Shown piece after piece: positions 24,611 through 33,538 of a stretch of DNA of 64,000 nucleotides (positions within the stretch are counted from its first letter, which is position 1; each line of letters opens with the position of its first letter). The stretch spans positions 124,001 to 188,000 of the forward strand of contig NZ_SSSQ01000005.1 of the NCBI RefSeq assembly GCF_009469765.1, in the 5' to 3' direction. The notes below the pieces were generated by a model. That model saw only the letters and a program-made list of their open reading frames with translations, did not search any database and was not told the DNA's origin. A program made the translations under genes and the position numbers. The stretch comes from Dechloromonas hortensis (GTDB taxonomy: Bacteria; Pseudomonadota; Gammaproteobacteria; Burkholderiales; Rhodocyclaceae).

Positions 24611-25380
24611 TGAGCGCCGCGCTGCTTCAGGGTTCCCTGCGCCTCGCCGCCGAAGGGCGTTCCGCGAGGCCGGCGGTCAACCGCCGTTTCGGCCTTATTT
24701 TGCTCCTTTCGCTGGTCCTGCACGGTGGCCTGTTCGCCGTCATCAACGGGCAGCGCCAGGCCAGCCCGGTCGTCCTGCCGCCGATTTTCGCCACCCTGCG
24801 CTTTCTCGCACCAGCGCCATCCGCATCCGAATCCGGATCGACGGCCGCAACGCCCGCCCCAGCGGCCCGCGTTGCCGCCGCCATCCCCCCGAAGGCCCGG
24901 CAGTTCCCGTCCCGTCCCGAGCACCCCTCAGCCCGTGCCGAGACTTCCTCTGCCGGGCCGGCCAATGTGCCGGCCCAGACCGCGCCCGCAACGCCCGCCG
25001 CTCCGGCAGCGGCGGCCAGCGAGCATAGCCCCGCCGCCAGCCCGGCCGCTCCGCCCAGCGCTGCCGCCCGCCCCGACAGCGAACTGCTCGACGGCTACCG
25101 CCGCCGGCTCGGCGACCTCTTCGCCCGCCAGCAGGAATACCCGCGCATTGCCGCGCTGCGCGGCTGGGAGGGCGAAGTCAGGCTGCGTCTGAAAGTGGCG
25201 CGCAAGGGCCAGTTGCTCGGCGTCCAGGTTGACCGGAGCAGCGGTTTCGCGGTGCTCGACGAGCACGCGCTGGCCATGGTCGAAGCGCTGCCCGGCCTGC
25301 CGCCGCTGCCCGAGGCGCTGGAAGCCAACGAAATCCAGGTCGTCGTTCCGATCAACTACAAACTCAAAAAAGCAACATGA
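24607..25380 (+). CDS. tonB: TonB-like energy transducer
   Basis: A 257-residue TonB. A single N-terminal membrane helix (FGLILLLSLVLHGGLFAVI, about 28-46) contains the conserved His after SLVL. A long Ala/Pro/Ser periplasmic spacer follows, then a C-terminal TonB domain (YPRIAALRGWEGEVRLRLKV ... PLPEAL). No exbB or exbD is nearby, so it must use those from elsewhere. It overlaps both neighbours by four bases and is clearly paired with the downstream receptor. ATG at 24607 or 24610 are both possible. Confidence 0.92.
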   Translation: MMSAALLQGSLRLAAEGRSARPAVNRRFGLILLLSLVLHGGLFAVINGQRQASPVVLPPIFATLRFLAPAPSASESGSTAATPAPAARVAAAIPPKARQFPSRPEHPSARAETSSAGPANVPAQTAPATPAAPAAAASEHSPAASPAAPPSAAARPDSELLDGYRRRLGDLFARQQEYPRIAALRGWEGEVRLRLKVARKGQLLGVQVDRSSGFAVLDEHALAMVEALPGLPPLPEALEANEIQVVVPINYKLKKAT

Positions 25381-27692
25381 AGAGACAATTCCCGCAACCG
25401 TCCCTGCTCGCCCTGGCACTGGCCGCCGCCTTCGGCCCCGCCGTCGCCGCCGGCCAGGTCATCGAAACCGAAACCGTCGAAGTCGTCGGCAACACGCCGC
25501 TGGCCGGCCTCGGCGTGCCGAAGCTGCATGTGCCGGCCAACGTGCAGTCGATCAGCAGCCAGCAACTGGAGGAACAGGAGAGCCTGAACCTGCCCGAGGC
25601 CATGCTGCGCCAGTTGCCCAGCGTCAATGTCAACGAGATCCAGGGCAACCCCTACCAGGCCGATGTGAACTATCGCGGCTTCACCGCCTCGCCGCTGCTC
25701 GGCACGGCGCAGGGCCTGTCGGTCTATCTCGATGGCGTGCGCATCAACGAGCCGTTCGGCGATACGGTGAACTGGGATCTGCTGCCGCATTCGGCGATTG
25801 CCGGCATCGACCTGGTGCCCGGCTCCAACCCGGTGTTCGGCCTGAACACGCTGGGCGGCGCGCTGGCCATTCGCACCAAGAGCGGTTTCAGCAATCCGGG
25901 CAGCAAGATCGAGGTTTCCGGCGGCAGCTTCGGGCGCCGCAACCTGGAACTGGAACATGGCGGCAGCGCCGGCTCGCTCGGCTGGTACCTTGCCGCCGAT
26001 TGGTTCAAGGAAGACGGCTGGCGCGACTATTCGAAGTCCGAGGCCAAACAGCTCTTCGGCAAGCTGTCGCACAAGAGCGCGACCGGCGAGGCCGACCTGA
26101 CGCTGACCCGGGCCGTCACCAAGATGACCGGCAACGGCCTGCTGCCCGAATCGATGTACGCCACCCGCCGCGACCAGATCTTCACCCACCCCGACCAGAC
26201 GCGGAACGACCTGACCCAACTCGCCCTGAGCGGCCGCCTCTGGCTGAACGACACGCAAAGCCTGTCCGGCAACATCTACCATCGGCGCAGCAAGACGCGC
26301 ACCTTGAACGGCGACATGAACGACGACTTCGAGGACGGTACCTACGACGGCATCTCGAACCAGGAGTCCGGCGCCAACAACCGGACCCGGACGACGCAGC
26401 AGGGCAGCGGCCTGAGCGGCCAGTGGAACCTGAACACGGCACGCCAGCAACTGACCGTCGGCGCTTCCTTGGACTACGCCAAGATGAAGTTCCAGCAGAC
26501 GCAGGAACTCGGCGTCGTCGATGCGACGCGCGGCATCTCCGAGGTCGGCGCCGAGACCGAACAGAATGCGCTGCACGGCTCGACGCGGACGGCCAGCCTG
26601 TTCGTCACCGATACCTACAGCCTGCTGCCCAACCTGCACCTGACCGGCTCGGCCCGCTACAACATGAGCCGCGTCACCACCTTCGACGAACTGAACCGGA
26701 CCGCCCCCAATCTCGACGGCGACCACAGCTACAAGAAGCTCAACCCGGCCGTCGGCCTGAGCTGGCAGGTGGTGCCGGCGCTCAATGCCTACGCCGGCTT
26801 CAGCCAGGGCAACCGGGTGCCGACGCCGATCGAACTCGGCTGCGCCGACCCGGCCAACCCGTGCACGCTGCCCAATTCGATGGCGGCCGACCCTTACCTG
26901 AAACAGGTCGTCGCCCGTACCCTGGAAGCCGGCCTGCGCGGCAAGCTGAGCGCCGATATCGGCTGGAATGCCGGCGTCTACCGCACACTGTCGACCGACG
27001 ACATCCTGTTCGTCGGCACCTCGACCAGTGCCGGCTACTTCACCAACTTCGGCAAGACCCAGCGCCAGGGTCTGGAACTTGGCCTCAACGGCCGCCAGCG
27101 CAGCATCGACTGGTTCGCCAATTACAGTTACCTGCACGCCACCTTCCAGTCCGGCGCCTGCCTGCTTGCCGAAAACAACAGTTCGCGCGGTACGGCGGCC
27201 GAATGTACGGCCAGTGGCCAGGACGACGAAATCTACGTCAAGAAGGGCGACCGCCTGCCCGGTCTGCCGACGCACAGCCTGAAGCTCGGCCTGAGCTGGA
27301 AAGCGACCGACTGGCTGCGCCTGGGCGGCGACGTCCAGGCCTTTTCCGGCCAGTACGCCCGCGGCAACGAAAACAATCAGCACCAGGCCGGCACCTACAC
27401 CGACGCCTTCGGCAATACGCGCACTTTCGACGGCGCCGGCAAGACCGCCGGCTACGCCATCCTCAACCTGAATGCCGAAGCCCGGCTGGGCGCCGGCTGG
27501 CAACTGTTCGCCAAGGTCAATAACGTCTTCGACAAGCGCTACGCGACGGCGGCGGCGCTGGCCGAAAACCCCTTCAACAGCGCTGGCGCCTTCCAGAACG
27601 ATTCCGGCGACTGGCGCCGCGAAACCTTCGTTGCCCCCGGTGCGCCGCGTGCCGCCTGGGTCGGCATGCGCTACGTCTTCGGCGGTCTGTGA
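25377..27692 (+). CDS. TonB-dependent outer-membrane receptor
   Basis: A 771-residue receptor: signal peptide to about residue 25 (AAG), plug domain from ETVEVVGNTPLAGLG to LNTLGGALAIRTKSG, then the beta-barrel ending AWVGMRYVFGGL. The TonB box is probably near ETETVEVVG. It sits in one overlapping operon with its own TonB, a SoxYZ/metallohydrolase pair and a sensor/regulator pair, and the operon diverges from the lanthanide-type dehydrogenase. A receptor for a lanthanide chelate, PQQ or a related cofactor is therefore plausible, but no ligand can be read from sequence. Confidence 0.92.
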   Translation: MKRQFPQPSLLALALAAAFGPAVAAGQVIETETVEVVGNTPLAGLGVPKLHVPANVQSISSQQLEEQESLNLPEAMLRQLPSVNVNEIQGNPYQADVNYRGFTASPLLGTAQGLSVYLDGVRINEPFGDTVNWDLLPHSAIAGIDLVPGSNPVFGLNTLGGALAIRTKSGFSNPGSKIEVSGGSFGRRNLELEHGGSAGSLGWYLAADWFKEDGWRDYSKSEAKQLFGKLSHKSATGEADLTLTRAVTKMTGNGLLPESMYATRRDQIFTHPDQTRNDLTQLALSGRLWLNDTQSLSGNIYHRRSKTRTLNGDMNDDFEDGTYDGISNQESGANNRTRTTQQGSGLSGQWNLNTARQQLTVGASLDYAKMKFQQTQELGVVDATRGISEVGAETEQNALHGSTRTASLFVTDTYSLLPNLHLTGSARYNMSRVTTFDELNRTAPNLDGDHSYKKLNPAVGLSWQVVPALNAYAGFSQGNRVPTPIELGCADPANPCTLPNSMAADPYLKQVVARTLEAGLRGKLSADIGWNAGVYRTLSTDDILFVGTSTSAGYFTNFGKTQRQGLELGLNGRQRSIDWFANYSYLHATFQSGACLLAENNSSRGTAAECTASGQDDEIYVKKGDRLPGLPTHSLKLGLSWKATDWLRLGGDVQAFSGQYARGNENNQHQAGTYTDAFGNTRTFDGAGKTAGYAILNLNAEARLGAGWQLFAKVNNVFDKRYATAAALAENPFNSAGAFQNDSGDWRRETFVAPGAPRAAWVGMRYVFGGL

Positions 27693-29089
27693 TGCGCGGT
27701 TTTTGCCATTTTTTACCGGTCGACCGCAGGCTTAGCCTGCATACCCGGGTCGGCCTCGTCTTCACGGCGCTGGCCGCCAGCCTGTTGCTGGTCCTCGCCG
27801 GCTTCTGGCTGCACGGCGCGCGCAGCGCGATGCATGAGGAAGTTGAAGCGGCGAGCCGGGTTTCCGAACAATGGCTGCAGGCGCTGGCCGGCGAACTACG
27901 CGAACTGTCGCCGGCCGTGCTGCCCGGCCGCCTGCTCGGCATCGTCAAGCCGCTCGGCCGCATCCGCGCCAATGCGCTGACGGTGACGACGGTCGACGGC
28001 AGCGTGCTCTACCGCTCGCCGCCGCCGACCTACAAGGCCGGGCGCTCGGTGCCGGGCTGGTTCGCCGCCTTGCTGGCGCCACAGTTCGCCAGTCGCAGCC
28101 TGACCGTTGGCGACTTGCAACTGACCCTGCAGCCGGATGCCTCGCGCTCGCTGATCGACGCCTGGGACGACCTGCTGGCCATGGCCGGCTGGGCCGTGCT
28201 GTTGCTGGCCGGCATCTTCGTCGCCAGCCGGCGCGCCCTCGACCGCGCCCTGCGCCCGCTGGAGCAGGTTATGCAGGCCCTCGACCGGACCGGCAGCGGC
28301 CGCTTCGACACCCGCCTGCCGGTGTTCGCGACGCCGGAACTGGGCCGCCTGTCGCGTGCCTTCAACGGCATGGCCGACCGCCTGACGGCGGCGGTCAACG
28401 ACAACGTACACCTCGAAACCGAACGCGAAGTCGCCGAGCAGATGCAGGCCCGGTTGCAGGAAGAACGCAAGCTGATCGCCCGCGAACTGCACGACGAACT
28501 GGCCCAGGGCATCACCGCCGTTCGCGCCCTGGCTGGTGCCATCGTCCAGCGCACCGGCGAGCAGCCGGCGCTGCACGGCCACGCGCAAAGCATCGTCGCC
28601 GTCACCGGCGAGATGCAGGACGGTGTCCGCAATATCCTGCACCGCCTGCGCCCGGCCGCCGGCCGCGCCCTGGTCCCGATGCTGGAGCAGTTGCTCAACG
28701 GCTGGCGCCAGCAAAACGAAGGCATCGCGCTGAGCAGCCAGTTGGCGCCGGGCGAGTCGCCGCTGGCCGACGCGGTGGCGCAGGCCGTCATCCGCATCGT
28801 CCAGGAAGGGCTGACCAATGTCGTCCGCCATGCCCGGGCCAGCCGCGTCGATCTGCGGCTCAGCCGGCAGGGCGACTGGCTGCAGTTGAGCCTGGCCGAC
28901 AACGGCCAGGGCTGCGATGGCCGGCCGTCGCCCCAGGCCGGCTGCGGCTTCGGGCTGGCCGGCATGCAGGAACGGGTGGCGGCGCTGGGCGGCCATCTCA
29001 AATTCGAAAAACCGCTGGGCGGCGGCTTCCGCCTGTTGGTTCGGCTGCCGGCCGCGGCCGTCGCGATCTCTGTGGAGGAAGTGGCATGA
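27692..29089 (+). CDS. Sensor histidine kinase, NarX/MoxY family
   Basis: A 465-residue kinase. Helix 1 is around residues 21-42, followed by a periplasmic sensor of about 110 residues (LapD/MoxY-like), helix 2 near 163-182, and HAMP (RRALDRALRPLEQV). The HisKA_3 box is ARELHDELAQGITA, and the HATPase has DNGQGCDG and GFGLAGMQERV. The start ATG overlaps the receptor stop (TGATG). Codons 3-13 lie in copy C of the 30-bp repeat. In Pseudomonas putida a similar pair, PedS2/PedR2, governs the switch to the lanthanide enzyme; the position here fits such a role, which is inferred. Confidence 0.9.
   Translation: MRGFCHFLPVDRRLSLHTRVGLVFTALAASLLLVLAGFWLHGARSAMHEEVEAASRVSEQWLQALAGELRELSPAVLPGRLLGIVKPLGRIRANALTVTTVDGSVLYRSPPPTYKAGRSVPGWFAALLAPQFASRSLTVGDLQLTLQPDASRSLIDAWDDLLAMAGWAVLLLAGIFVASRRALDRALRPLEQVMQALDRTGSGRFDTRLPVFATPELGRLSRAFNGMADRLTAAVNDNVHLETEREVAEQMQARLQEERKLIARELHDELAQGITAVRALAGAIVQRTGEQPALHGHAQSIVAVTGEMQDGVRNILHRLRPAAGRALVPMLEQLLNGWRQQNEGIALSSQLAPGESPLADAVAQAVIRIVQEGLTNVVRHARASRVDLRLSRQGDWLQLSLADNGQGCDGRPSPQAGCGFGLAGMQERVAALGGHLKFEKPLGGGFRLLVRLPAAAVAISVEEVA
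27700..27729 (+). repeat. 30-bp dispersed repeat, copy C
   Basis: It begins TTTTTGCC and ends CCGGTCGACCGCAG. It forms part of the first codons of the sensor kinase gene. Confidence 0.7.
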
Positions 29090-29733
29090 ACAACTCACTG
29101 CAAGGTAAACGCATCCTGCTCGCCGACGACCACGCCGTCGTCCGCCTCGGTTTCCGGCTGCTGCTCGAAGGGGCGGGGGCGAGCGTGGTCGCCGAGACCG
29201 ACAACGGCGAAAGCGCCGTCCGCCTCTACGCCGAAACCAATCCCGACGTCGTCGTGATGGATGTCTCGATGCCCGGCATCGGCGGCCTCGCCGCGCTCGA
29301 ACGCCTGCTCGTCTGGGAGGCCAAGGCCAAGGTGCTGATGCTCTCGGCGCATAACGACGACATCGTGCCGGTACGCGCCCTCAAGCTCGGTGCCCGTGGC
29401 TACCTGTGCAAACGGGCGTCGCCGGACGAGTTCCTGCGCGCCGTCGGCCAGGTCGCCAACGACCGCCGCTACCTCGACCCCGAACTGGCGCAGACCGTCG
29501 CGCTGGCCCAGTTGTCCGGCTCGGCCAGCCCGGTCGAGACGCTGACCGAAAAGGAGCTGGCGGTCTTCCTGAAGCTGGCCGAAGGCCGCTCGGTCAACGA
29601 CGTCGCCGCCGACTTCTGTCTCAGCCCAAGCACGGTCGGCACCCATCTTTATCACATCAAGCAGAAGCTCAACGTGCACAACGCCGCCGAGCTGACGCTG
29701 GTTGCGGTCCGTAACGGACTGATCGAGGCCTGA
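29086..29733 (+). CDS. LuxR-type response regulator (PedR2-like)
   Basis: A 215-residue NarL-family regulator. The receiver domain has ADDHAVVRLGF at the start, phospho-acceptor Asp in VVVMDVSMPG and Lys in YLCKRASP. The LuxR DNA-binding helix-turn-helix contains LTEKELAVFLKLAEG and LSPSTVGTHLYHIKQKL. Coupled to the kinase gene by an ATGA overlap and therefore its partner. Likely targets are the two PQQ dehydrogenase genes and the receptor operon; no binding site is proposed. Confidence 0.92.
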   Translation: MNNSLQGKRILLADDHAVVRLGFRLLLEGAGASVVAETDNGESAVRLYAETNPDVVVMDVSMPGIGGLAALERLLVWEAKAKVLMLSAHNDDIVPVRALKLGARGYLCKRASPDEFLRAVGQVANDRRYLDPELAQTVALAQLSGSASPVETLTEKELAVFLKLAEGRSVNDVAADFCLSPSTVGTHLYHIKQKLNVHNAAELTLVAVRNGLIEA

Positions 29734-30675
29734 TTGCCAGACGACCACCTTTTCCCCGCCAGCCGGGCCAATTGCGCCCGCCAGATGGCAGTTGGCGACG
29801 GGCATTTGCTCTATGTCGAGGAGTGCGCTGCGGTCGACGGCCTGCCGGTGCTGTTTTTGCACGGCGGCCCGGGTAGCGGCTGCTCGCCGGCCCAGCGCCG
29901 GCTGTTCGACCCCAAGCGCTACCGTGCGATTTTTGTCGACCAGCGCGGTGCCGGGCGTAGCCGGCCGCGCGGCGAACGCACGGCCAATACCACCGCCGAT
30001 CTGGTGATGGACCTCGAATATGTCCGCGAGGCGCTCGGCATTCGCGCCTGGATCGTCTTCGGCGGCTCCTGGGGCAGCCTGCTGGCGCTGACCTACGCCC
30101 AGCTCTTCCCCGAACGCGTACTCGGCCTGGTGCTGCGCGGCATCTTTCTCGGTTCGCCGGAAGAGATCCAGGCCTATGTCCAGGGCACCAATGGCGGTGC
30201 CTCGGAAGCCTGGCAAAAGTTTGCTGCGGCCATGCCGGTCGCCGAGCGTGACGGCCTGCTCGTCGCCTACGCCCGGCGCATCCTTGGCAACGAGCCGCAG
30301 GCCGCGCTGGCCGCCGCCACCGCCTGGCTCGATTACGAGCGGGCGCTGATGGGCGAGCCACCGCTGGCCACCGTGCCCGATGCCGGGCAACTGGCCAAGG
30401 TTCAGGTGCAGATGCACTACCTGACCCATCATTGCTTTGTCGCCAACGGCCAATTGCTGGCCGGCGTCGACCGCCTGCGCCATATCCCGGCCGCCATCGT
30501 CCAGGGCATGGCCGACCCGGTCTGTCCGCCCGGCTCGGCCGAAAAACTGCACCGCGCCTGGCCGGAAGCGACCTGGTTCCCGGTCGCCGGCGCCGGCCAC
30601 GCCGCCCTCTCGCCACCGATCGCCCGCGCCTGCATCAAGGCCCTGGGCTGGGTGGCGGAGTGTGCCGAAGCTTAG
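29734..30675 (+). CDS. pip: Prolyl iminopeptidase
   Basis: A 313-residue alpha/beta-hydrolase of peptidase family S33. The oxyanion motif is LFLHGGPGSGCSP, FVDQRGAGRS follows, the nucleophile elbow is GGSWGS, Asp is in QGMADPVCPP and His in GAGHAAL. It removes N-terminal proline from peptides in the cytoplasm. The most likely start is TTG at 29734, directly after the regulator stop, with GAGG nearby; there is no ATG before residue 29. It appears to be the last gene of the sigma-54 operon, though its biochemical link is not evident. Confidence 0.88.
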   Translation: MPDDHLFPASRANCARQMAVGDGHLLYVEECAAVDGLPVLFLHGGPGSGCSPAQRRLFDPKRYRAIFVDQRGAGRSRPRGERTANTTADLVMDLEYVREALGIRAWIVFGGSWGSLLALTYAQLFPERVLGLVLRGIFLGSPEEIQAYVQGTNGGASEAWQKFAAAMPVAERDGLLVAYARRILGNEPQAALAAATAWLDYERALMGEPPLATVPDAGQLAKVQVQMHYLTHHCFVANGQLLAGVDRLRHIPAAIVQGMADPVCPPGSAEKLHRAWPEATWFPVAGAGHAALSPPIARACIKALGWVAECAEA

Positions 30676-30761
30676 CCGGAGGAGGGGGCGCCGCTGACTT
30701 TTTTTGGCCGGAGGCTGTATCTTTGCCGGACTTCTGGTTTCCTGCGAGAAACAACCCGATC

Positions 30762-32126
30762 ATGAACAAGGCAGTCTCCGCCGAGCGAAGCGAAAATCCG
30801 GATTTTCCGCCGCCCGAGGTCAGCTTCTGGCAGGCCTTCCTTTTTTGGCTGAAGCTCGGCTTCATCAGTTTCGGCGGGCCAGCCGGCCAGATTTCGATCA
30901 TGCATCAGGAATTGGTCGAGAACCGGCGCTGGATTTCCGAGCGCCGTTTCCTGCATGCGCTGAACTACTGCATGGTGCTGCCCGGCCCGGAAGCCCAGCA
31001 ACTGGCCACTTATATCGGCTGGCTGATGCACCGTACCTGGGGCGGCATCTTCGCCGGGGGGCTGTTTGTGCTGCCCTCGCTGTTCATCCTGGTTGCCCTG
31101 TCCTGGGTCTATATCGCCTTCGGGGAAATGCCGCTGGTCGCCGGTCTGTTCTACGGCATCAAGCCGGCGGTGACCGCCATCGTCGTTCAGGCGGCCCATC
31201 GCATCGGCTCGCGGGCGCTGAAAAACAATGCGCTGTGGGCCATCGCCGCTGCCTCGTTCGTCGCCATCTTTGCGCTTGACGTGCCGTTCCCGGCCATCGT
31301 CGTGGCTGCGGCGCTGGTCGGCTATTTTGGTGGCCGGGTTGCACCGGCACTGTTCAAGGCGGGCGGCGGCCACGGCAAGAGTGATAAGTCGTTCGGCCGG
31401 GCGCTGATCGATGACGATACGCCGACCCCGGCCCATGCCATCTTTAGTTGGCCGCATCTGCTCAAGGTGCTGGTTGCCGGTGCGTTGCTCTGGTTGATTC
31501 CGATGGCTGCCCTGACCGCGGCCTACGGCTGGGAGCACACCCTGACCCAGATGGGCTGGTTTTTCACCAAGGCGGCCCTGCTGACCTTTGGCGGGGCCTA
31601 TGCCGTATTGCCCTATGTCTATCAAGGCGCCGTCGAGGGCTATGGCTGGTTGTCGCCACTGCAGATGATCGACGGGCTGGCCCTGGGCGAAACCACCCCG
31701 GGGCCGCTGATCATGGTCGTGGCGTTTGTCGGTTTCGTCGGCGCTTACCTCAAGGCCGTCTTCGGCCCCGATAGCCTGTTCCTGGCCGGCGCCGTGGCGG
31801 CCAGCCTGGTCACCTGGTTTACCTTCCTGCCGTCGTTCATCTTCATCCTGACCGGCGGGCCGCTCATTGAAACGACCCACAACGACCTGAAGTTCACGGC
31901 ACCGCTGACCGCGATCACCGCCGCCGTGGTCGGCGTCATCCTGAACCTGGCCATCTTCTTCGGCTACCACGTGCTGTGGCCGAAGGGCTTCGGTGGCAGT
32001 TTCGACTGGATTTCAGCACTCATCGCACTGGCGGCCGCCATCGCGCTGTTCCGCTTCCAGCGGAATGTCATCCATGTCATTGCCGCCTGCGCGGTACTGG
32101 GGCTCCTGATCAAGACCGTGCTTTGA
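30762..32126 (+). CDS. chrA: Chromate transporter
   Basis: A 454-residue CHR-family transporter made of two homologous membrane halves. Each half opens with the family motif: FISFGGPAGQI near residue 38 and LTFGGAYAVLPYVYQ near 280. VLPGPEAQQLATYIGW and GETTPGPLIM are also typical. ChrA exports chromate across the inner membrane. It has its own spacing from pip and seems to be a single gene; no chrB regulator is adjacent. Some family members may move other oxyanions. Confidence 0.93.
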   Translation: MNKAVSAERSENPDFPPPEVSFWQAFLFWLKLGFISFGGPAGQISIMHQELVENRRWISERRFLHALNYCMVLPGPEAQQLATYIGWLMHRTWGGIFAGGLFVLPSLFILVALSWVYIAFGEMPLVAGLFYGIKPAVTAIVVQAAHRIGSRALKNNALWAIAAASFVAIFALDVPFPAIVVAAALVGYFGGRVAPALFKAGGGHGKSDKSFGRALIDDDTPTPAHAIFSWPHLLKVLVAGALLWLIPMAALTAAYGWEHTLTQMGWFFTKAALLTFGGAYAVLPYVYQGAVEGYGWLSPLQMIDGLALGETTPGPLIMVVAFVGFVGAYLKAVFGPDSLFLAGAVAASLVTWFTFLPSFIFILTGGPLIETTHNDLKFTAPLTAITAAVVGVILNLAIFFGYHVLWPKGFGGSFDWISALIALAAAIALFRFQRNVIHVIAACAVLGLLIKTVL

Positions 32127-32134
32127 TCGGATCA

Positions 32135-32167
32135 GGTCAACATCCCGCTGAACACGGGCTGTTGACC
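32135..32167. terminator. Hairpin between convergent genes
   Basis: GGTCAACA pairs with TGTTGACC around an inner CCCG/CGGG. A clear T-run is missing, so termination efficiency is uncertain. Confidence 0.5.
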
Positions 32168-32199
32168 GCTCGCCGAGCCGAGGAGCCGGGAATCCGGGA

Positions 32200-32466
32200 T
32201 TAGCGCGAACCCATCGCCTTTTCGTCCTGCAGCGCGGCCTGCAGATCCTCGATCAGGCGATTGATCGATTTGTGCGCATCGTAGAACTCGTACTCGCCCT
32301 TGCTGATCTCGCGAACCACGTTGGGTTCGTCGCCGTGCAGCGGGACCTGGACGTGGACGCCCTTGGTGATGACGATCATCCCGTCCTCTTTTTTCGACGG
32401 TTCGCTGAGGGCGACCGGGGTGAAACCGAGTTTGTTGAGCTTTTCTGCCAATGCTTGCGAGTTCAT
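32200..32466 (-). CDS. Small protein of unknown function (88 aa)
   Basis: An 88-residue soluble protein beginning MNSQALAEKLNKLGFTPVAL and ending in an amphipathic helix (INRLIEDLQAALQDEKAMG). Good coding bias and AAAGGAAAAAC before the ATG support it. No family is recognised. It lies directly downstream of the 286-residue gene on the same strand and may be co-expressed with it. Confidence 0.72.
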   Translation of the reverse strand: MNSQALAEKLNKLGFTPVALSEPSKKEDGMIVITKGVHVQVPLHGDEPNVVREISKGEYEFYDAHKSINRLIEDLQAALQDEKAMGSR

Positions 32467-32530
32467 GTTTTTCCTTTGCGAATAATGGGGCGGCTCGCCG
32501 TTGACCGGCAGCGGCGAGCGGGTTCCGGAT

Positions 32531-33391
32531 TTATTTTTGGCCGATCGACCAGATGAATGACTGCATGTCGATCATGTCTCTGGGCATCAGGCCTTCTTCG
32601 ACCAGGCTGGTGCGCAGGTGATTGTAAAGCCGCAGTACCGCGGCATAGGTACGCCAGTTCGGTTCGGCCTTGTAGATGATGCGCCAGCAAAATGCCTTGG
32701 CCACATTCTGGATCACGGTCGGCTTGATGAAGGCCTTTTCCTGCGGGAAGCGGATGAAGCCGAAAAGGGTCGCATACGGCCAGCGGTTGATGCCGAGCAG
32801 GTCGAGGACGCGCGTGAAGGCCTTGAAGCGATCTTCTTCCGAATCCGTCCCGTAAAGGTAGGCGGCCAAACCGATCGAGAAGGTCTTTTGGTTCATCGGC
32901 GTCTCCAGCGCGCTGTAGAAAGCCGTCTTTTCACCCTTGGTCAGTAGATTGGTCACCGATTCGATGTGCCGCGCACGATCGCAGACGTCCTGATAGCGGC
33001 CTTCGGCGATCAATTCCGAAATCTCGCTTTCACCGAGTAACTGGACGGCGAACTGGTGGGCGCGGACGCTGGCTTCGCGCTCTTCCTTGACAAAGCTGGG
33101 CGCTGAAAAGCCATCCGGGTGGATCGCCAGGAAGCGTTCGATGGCCATGGCGGGTGTCACGAAGTCCACGCTGCCGATTTGCGATGTTTCGATCAGGTTG
33201 TCCAGCAGGCGGTGTTTCGCCGCCGTTCCTTCGGCGATTTCAAGCTGGACAAATGATTGCGAAAGGCGCTTGGCGCCTGTGCCGACAAAGAAAACGTCAA
33301 TGCTGTCGGGCGTTACGTTGAGCACTTTCCCGAGCCCCCAGCCCTTCTGGTTGGGGTGAAATACGCGATCGCCTTGGGTTAGATTGCTCAT
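32531..33391 (-). CDS. Protein of unknown function with N-terminal DUF3553-like domain
   Basis: A 286-residue protein. Residues 1-50 (GDRVFHPNQKGWGLGKVLNV...VFFVGTGAKRLS) look like the small beta-barrel DUF3553/CarD-like fold, which often contacts nucleic acids or RNA polymerase. The remainder is helical and not recognised. The ATG at 33391 has GGAGAGCAGC before it; the longer in-frame start at 33466 does not. No function is claimed. Confidence 0.75.
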   Translation of the reverse strand: MSNLTQGDRVFHPNQKGWGLGKVLNVTPDSIDVFFVGTGAKRLSQSFVQLEIAEGTAAKHRLLDNLIETSQIGSVDFVTPAMAIERFLAIHPDGFSAPSFVKEEREASVRAHQFAVQLLGESEISELIAEGRYQDVCDRARHIESVTNLLTKGEKTAFYSALETPMNQKTFSIGLAAYLYGTDSEEDRFKAFTRVLDLLGINRWPYATLFGFIRFPQEKAFIKPTVIQNVAKAFCWRIIYKAEPNWRTYAAVLRLYNHLRTSLVEEGLMPRDMIDMQSFIWSIGQK

Positions 33392-33538
33392 GCTGCTCTC
33401 CGCCGTTTCCGGAAAAAAAGCGGCCAATTTTATCATGTGCGCTGCACTGCGCATCCAGTCGGGCAAGCTTCCACGTAGCGTTTCCTATAATGAAACAAGC
33501 CATTGAGGCACTGCATTCGCCTGAATCAGGAGGCTGCC

